Of a stretch of 22,914 nucleotides of DNA, positions 22,273 to 22,914 are shown in pieces. The position numbers were made by a program, and so were the translations under genes. Under the pieces are notes generated by a model, which did no database searches, had not been told where the DNA came from, and saw only the letters and a program-made list of their open reading frames with translations. The DNA comes from DYMC01 sp035406705 (GTDB taxonomy: Bacteria; Verrucomicrobiota; Lentisphaeria; Victivallales; GWF2-50-93), in assembly GCA_964426675.1 (NCBI GenBank), contig CAYRRM010000037.1, positions 1 to 22,914 on the forward strand, read 5' to 3'. Within the stretch, counting starts at the first letter, position 1, and the number at the start of each line of letters is the position of its first letter.

Positions 22273-22914
22273 TCAAAATACTTCAGTAGATAAATCATTA
22301 TTTCTTTCTTTTTGCCATTTCTTTCTAAGGTCAGACGCAATTTCTAAAAAAACTTTTATTTTATCAAAATCTTTATTTTCTATAGCATTGCGAATTTCGC
22401 AAATTTCATTTTCTAATTTAGTGAGAGATAATAATATATTGTCATAATTAAATTCTATAATTTCATTCCACATTTCTGGCGAAGAGATAGCTACTCTGGT
22501 ACTATCGCGAAAACCACCTGCACACGCAAGTGATATTATCTTCTGTTCATCTGCGGATAAAATTGTTTTTGCTAGAACCGCTGCAGAAATATGTGGTAAA
22601 TGACTGGCCATAGCAACTACTTCATCATGTTTTTCTGAGGATATATTAATTGTTTTTGCCCCTGTTGCTTCCCACATTGCAGACACAATTTGAAGAGAAA
22701 GATTATCTGTTCTTTCTGTTGGAGTAAGGAAAACTATTGCATTTTGATATATATCCTCCCTTGCTGCTTCTGCTCCGCTCTGTTCTGAACCTGCCATAGG
22801 GTGACTTCCTACAAATTTAATTCCTTTAGACAGAAAAAGTTCTTCTAACTCTCCTACAATTTTTCTTTTAACACTGCCAATATCAGTAACAATTATTCCT
22901 TCAGCGAAATGATG
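22273..22914 (-). CDS. tyrA: Prephenate dehydrogenase (TyrA-like), N-terminus beyond the window
   Basis: The open frame runs from the right edge to TGA at 22273, giving 213 visible residues without the start. An internal ATG at 22797 is not the start: the frame continues upstream for 39 codons to the edge and reads as the family. The edge segment holds I-V-T-D-I-G-S-V-K (residues 8-16 of the visible part), then G-S-H-P-M-A-G-S-E-Q-S-G (36-47), both hallmarks of prephenate/arogenate dehydrogenase. S-H-L-P-H (around 107-111) and a later F-R-D-S-T-R-V (about 132-138) also fit. The missing N-terminus should hold the NAD(P)-binding Rossmann motif. The product oxidatively decarboxylates prephenate or arogenate in tyrosine synthesis. 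It converges on the ADP-ribosylglycohydrolase gene with a 15-nt gap and has one copy of the 13-bp palindrome. Confidence 0.93.
   Translation of the reverse strand, partial: HHFAEGIIVTDIGSVKRKIVGELEELFLSKGIKFVGSHPMAGSEQSGAEAAREDIYQNAIVFLTPTERTDNLSLQIVSAMWEATGAKTINISSEKHDEVVAMASHLPHISAAVLAKTILSADEQKIISLACAGGFRDSTRVAISSPEMWNEIIEFNYDNILLSLTKLENEICEIRNAIENKDFDKIKVFLEIASDLRKKWQKERNNDLSTEVF
22389..22401. repeat. 13-bp palindrome copy 11 (TGCGA-ATT-TCGCA)
   Basis: Exact match inside the tyrA-like gene, isolated by nearly 5 kb from copy 10. On the coding strand it is read TGC-GAA-ATT-CGC (C-E-I-R), the same reading as copy 8. Arms extend to TTGCGA/TCGCAA. Confidence 0.85.

Noticed and set aside
1..22914. 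CRISPR array, insertion sequence, phage or toxin-antitoxin locus
   Set aside because: No evenly spaced direct repeats, no transposase or integrase, and no terminal inverted repeats were seen. The palindrome copies are irregularly spaced and inside genes.

Overview
The window is a stretch of a very AT-rich bacterial chromosome. Coding density is high, intergenic gaps are short, and TTG start codons are common. The organism is probably diderm (Gram-negative type): it has a Prc-type periplasmic protease with a signal peptide, an AsmA-like inner-membrane protein, and YajC with SecDF. A single-chain SecDF, a Hanks-type kinase with a zinc ribbon, an SLC12-type cotransporter, an OleC-type ligase and an ADP-ribosylglycohydrolase together resemble an uncultured or PVC-like lineage. 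That placement is inference; no rRNA is present to settle it.

Layout. An ANKH/MATE-like membrane transporter (286-1623, +) faces a speA-yraN pair on the minus strand (3979-1652). A divergent promoter gap at 3980-4204 leads to a plus-strand cluster at 4205-9923: a transmembrane Ser/Thr kinase, an AsmA-like protein, a small secreted protein and the tail-specific protease prc. This looks like an envelope signalling or quality-control group. Next, on the minus strand, come an N-acyl-D-amino-acid deacylase and truA, overlapping by TTGA. Diverging from them are an HD phosphohydrolase and a guanine-deaminase-like protein, overlapping by 11 bp. An SLC12-type cation-chloride cotransporter (minus strand) diverges from an OleC-like AMP-forming ligase (plus strand). 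tRNA-Arg(CCG) with an encoded CCA follows, then a likely terminator, yajC-secDF, an ADP-ribosylglycohydrolase with a strong Shine-Dalgarno sequence, and a tyrA-like gene that runs off the right edge.

The most unusual signal is not a gene. A 13-bp interrupted palindrome, TGCGA-WWW-TCGCA, often extended to TTTGCGA-WWW-TCGCAAA, occurs ten times exactly and once with one mismatch. All copies are inside coding sequences. They are read in all three codon phases and so encode different peptides (AKIA, RDFR, LRFSQ, CEIR and others). Selection or insertion is therefore acting on the nucleic acid rather than the protein. Ten of the eleven copies lie between 10863 and 17490, six of them in the ligase gene. 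Copies in the ligase mostly have an AAA/TTT centre, while copies elsewhere have AAT/ATT. Two ligase copies form a perfect 13-bp-stem inverted repeat. This resembles the logic of the cyanobacterial HIP1 palindrome or of DNA uptake sequences, but with a different motif.
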